NCBI GenBank assembly: GCA_016182905.1 | Contig: JACPFR010000006.1 | Coordinates: 1-44,334, forward strand | DNA: 44,334 nucleotides | Direction of reading: 5' to 3' | Source of the DNA: Elusimicrobiota bacterium | GTDB lineage: Bacteria; Elusimicrobiota; Elusimicrobia; UBA1565; UBA9628 | Shown here: positions 43,289 to 44,334 of the stretch, in pieces | How the letters are laid out: each line of letters starts with the position of its first letter | Position numbering within the stretch: the first letter of the stretch is position 1 | Translations under genes and position numbers: made by a program | The notes under the pieces: model-generated | What the model saw: the letters and a program-made list of their open reading frames with translations, nothing else | Databases searched by the model: none | Told to the model about the DNA's origin: nothing

Positions 43289-43624
43289 TCAGAGCCTCAG
43301 CCATTGCAGTATCTTCCACTTCTCGATCGCCTCGACCTCGTCGCCGTCGCGGCGCAGGCGGAAGCGGCGGCGCAGCGCGCGCGCGTCGCGGCGCAGCGCG
43401 GTGCGTTCCGGCGCGAGGAGCCCGACGCGCTCCTGCTTGGAGAGATAATCCGCGAACGCCAGGGCGTCGGCGACGACGGCGGCCGGCCCGCGCGGGCGGC
43501 AGCGCTGGGCGTGGGCGAGGAAGAGCGTCCGGTAGCGCGTCCCGAGCAGACGCACGGTCTGCGGCAGGTAGCGCGCCGTTTTCCAGAGGCGCTCGACCGG
43601 ATCGGCGGTGGACGGGGTTTCCAT
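43289..43624 (-). CDS. Small basic protein of unknown function
   Basis: The product is 111 residues from ATG 43624; an in-frame upstream start at 43684 would cross the promoter. It is Arg/Ala/Leu-rich and predicted mostly helical: a central FLAHAQRCRPRGPAAVVADA segment, then a run of Arg-rich helix (LRRDARALRRRFRLRR) and a WKILQWLRL end. There is no signal peptide or TM. I do not recognise the family. It is the first gene of the unit with the O-methyltransferase and clpS, and the promoter fits a leaderless start. Confidence 0.7.
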   Translation of the reverse strand: METPSTADPVERLWKTARYLPQTVRLLGTRYRTLFLAHAQRCRPRGPAAVVADALAFADYLSKQERVGLLAPERTALRRDARALRRRFRLRRDGDEVEAIEKWKILQWLRL

Positions 43625-43631
43625 CGGGCCG

Positions 43632-43660
43632 AGTTTAGCATTATTATGAGCCGGACTTAA
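43632..43660 (-). promoter_or_regulatory. Promoter of small basic protein / O-methyltransferase / clpS unit
   Basis: On the - strand TTAAGT (43655-43660), a 17-base spacer and TAAACT (43632-43637) precede ATG 43624 with seven bases between. This predicts a leaderless mRNA. Confidence 0.55.
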
Positions 43661-43848
43661 ACCGGAACGCCGTCGTAGGCCCAACGGTCCGCGACGGGCT
43701 GAGCCCTGCTCCGGCGGGCCGTTTTGAGACGTACGCGGGGCGCGTGTGAATAGGTGGATAAGTTCGGGGATATTAACACATCCGACACATGGTGCCAGGC
43801 TTTAAAGATTAATCTGCCGACGGTGAGCGAGGACTTAACATCAGGCAC

Positions 43849-43878
43849 TTGACGGGGCCGAACGGCCCATGCTAGTAT
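43849..43878 (+). promoter_or_regulatory. Strong promoter for the secreted protein at the window end
   Basis: TTGACG (43849-43854), an 18-base spacer and TAGTAT (43873-43878). It predicts a start near 43885 and a leader of about 46 bases. An alternative, weaker pair (TTGTGG at 43893 and TACGCT at 43917) would give a leaderless start. Confidence 0.6.
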
Positions 43879-43885
43879 AGGCCCC

Positions 43886-43930
43886 AGGCTCCTTGTGGAT
43901 ATAGGTCTTTGGAGCCTACGCTTAGGTCCA
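43886..43930 (+). promoter_or_regulatory. 5' leader with two mutually exclusive hairpins
   Basis: AGGCTCC (43886-43892) can pair with GGAGCCT (43911-43917). The same GGAGCCT region is also part of a second hairpin, 43910-43918 with 43923-43930: TGGA/TCCA plus CCTA/TAGG, bulged G at 43914, loop CGCT. The second hairpin ends directly at the ATG. No Shine-Dalgarno is visible. Confidence 0.45.
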
Positions 43931-44334
43931 ATGGGATACCCCTCTCGCCGAGAATCCCGTCCCGGGACGACGCGCCGGCTCACGGCGTGCGCCCTCTCCT
44001 TGGCGCTCGCATTCCAAGGGGCCTCCCCCGCCCTCGCCGCCGTCGCTCCGAGGATCCGGGCCGTTTCCGCCGCGCTTCCCTCCCCCCTTCCGCCCGCCGA
44101 GGCCCTGCGCGACGCCGTGACCGCCTCGGGTTGGGCGCCCGCGCCGGCGCTCCTCGCGGTCGTGCCCGTCGCGACGCCCCGCCTCGTCGTCCCGGCCGGC
44201 CCGCAGGCCGCCTTCGACGCCCTGGCCGCGCTCCTCCGGGGCGAGCCCGACGCGGACGCGCTGCGCGCGGCGGTCTCGGCCGCGGCGGACGCGGCTCCCG
44301 CGGCCGGCCGCGCGGCGGCGCGGGACTGGGCGGC
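43931..44334 (+). CDS. Ala/Pro-rich secreted protein, 3' end missing
   Basis: The ATG at 43931 opens a frame that runs without a stop to the window end (134 full codons). The product begins MGYPSRRESRPGTTRRLTAC, and a hydrophobic core and PALAA cleavage region follow, which together make a long signal peptide. The mature start is Ala/Pro/Val/Arg-rich, with AEALRDAVTASG and ALRAAVSAAADAAPAAGRAA segments and no recognisable domain so far. It has a strong promoter and a structured leader, so it may be well expressed and regulated. The family cannot be named from this part. Confidence 0.75.
   Translation, partial: MGYPSRRESRPGTTRRLTACALSLALAFQGASPALAAVAPRIRAVSAALPSPLPPAEALRDAVTASGWAPAPALLAVVPVATPRLVVPAGPQAAFDALAALLRGEPDADALRAAVSAAADAAPAAGRAAARDWA

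Larger units (their letters stand above)
43625..43930. other. Divergent intergenic region, relatively AT-rich
   Basis: These 306 bases separate two divergent genes. They hold the - strand promoter at 43632-43660, three DnaA-box-like 9-mers (43745-43753, 43753-43761, 43894-43902), AT-rich stretches around 43770-43780 and 43800-43813, and the + strand promoter and leader at 43849-43930. I see no ORF or tRNA here. Confidence 0.6.

Overview
This is a very GC-rich bacterial window coding for a Gram-negative, diderm cell: it has outer-membrane barrels, periplasmic signal peptides, a lipoprotein and a TRAP transporter. My best guess for the lineage is Elusimicrobiota or a relative. It rests on the mix of PorV-like barrels, gliding-type C-terminal sorting domains, giant Ser/Thr/Ala-rich surface proteins and many TPR proteins. 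No rRNA or other phylogenetic marker proves it. I saw no tRNA, rRNA, CRISPR array, IS element or prophage.

Region 1 (1-17836, + strand) encodes surface proteins. A giant secreted protein, already open at the first base, carries glycine-rich, Fn3-like, Asp-box, three seven-bladed propeller and two beta-helix regions. It is followed by a small secreted protein resembling its last domain, a duplicated Ig-like periplasmic protein, an Fn3 protein ending in a gliding/T9SS type-B-like sorting domain, and a stand-alone copy of that sorting domain.

Region 2 (17833-28715) is the most unusual part. A tightly overlapping + strand operon encodes a PorV-like barrel with TPRs, a histidine kinase, a one-protein fusion of the FliF C-terminal domain with FliG, a coiled-coil kinase-like ATPase lacking the phospho-acceptor His, and a Cache-HAMP-PAS histidine kinase. 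Converging on it from the - strand are MotB-like and MotA-like stator genes and two single-domain response regulators. No other flagellar gene is in the window. I read this as a candidate non-flagellar rotary motor with its own phosphorelay, possibly acting on the neighbouring surface proteins. The families are seen in the sequence; the joint function is inference.

Region 3 (28802-38164, - strand) looks like one long transcript: metF, an Omp85-type barrel, a TRAP transporter with its TatT-type TPR lipoprotein (a TPAT system), a LOG-family nucleosidase and two TPR proteins. The last TPR gene takes much of its signal peptide from one arm of a long inverted repeat.

Region 4 (38275-44334) holds a 975-residue TPR protein, an aldo/keto reductase, clpS, an O-methyltransferase, a small unknown gene, and, diverging from them, the start of an Ala/Pro-rich secreted protein with a structured 5' leader.

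Two regulatory themes recur. Genes inside operons are mostly joined by 1-4 base stop/start overlaps. Genes that begin a transcript mostly have a -10-like hexamer ending only 6-8 bases before the start codon, as expected for leaderless mRNAs.
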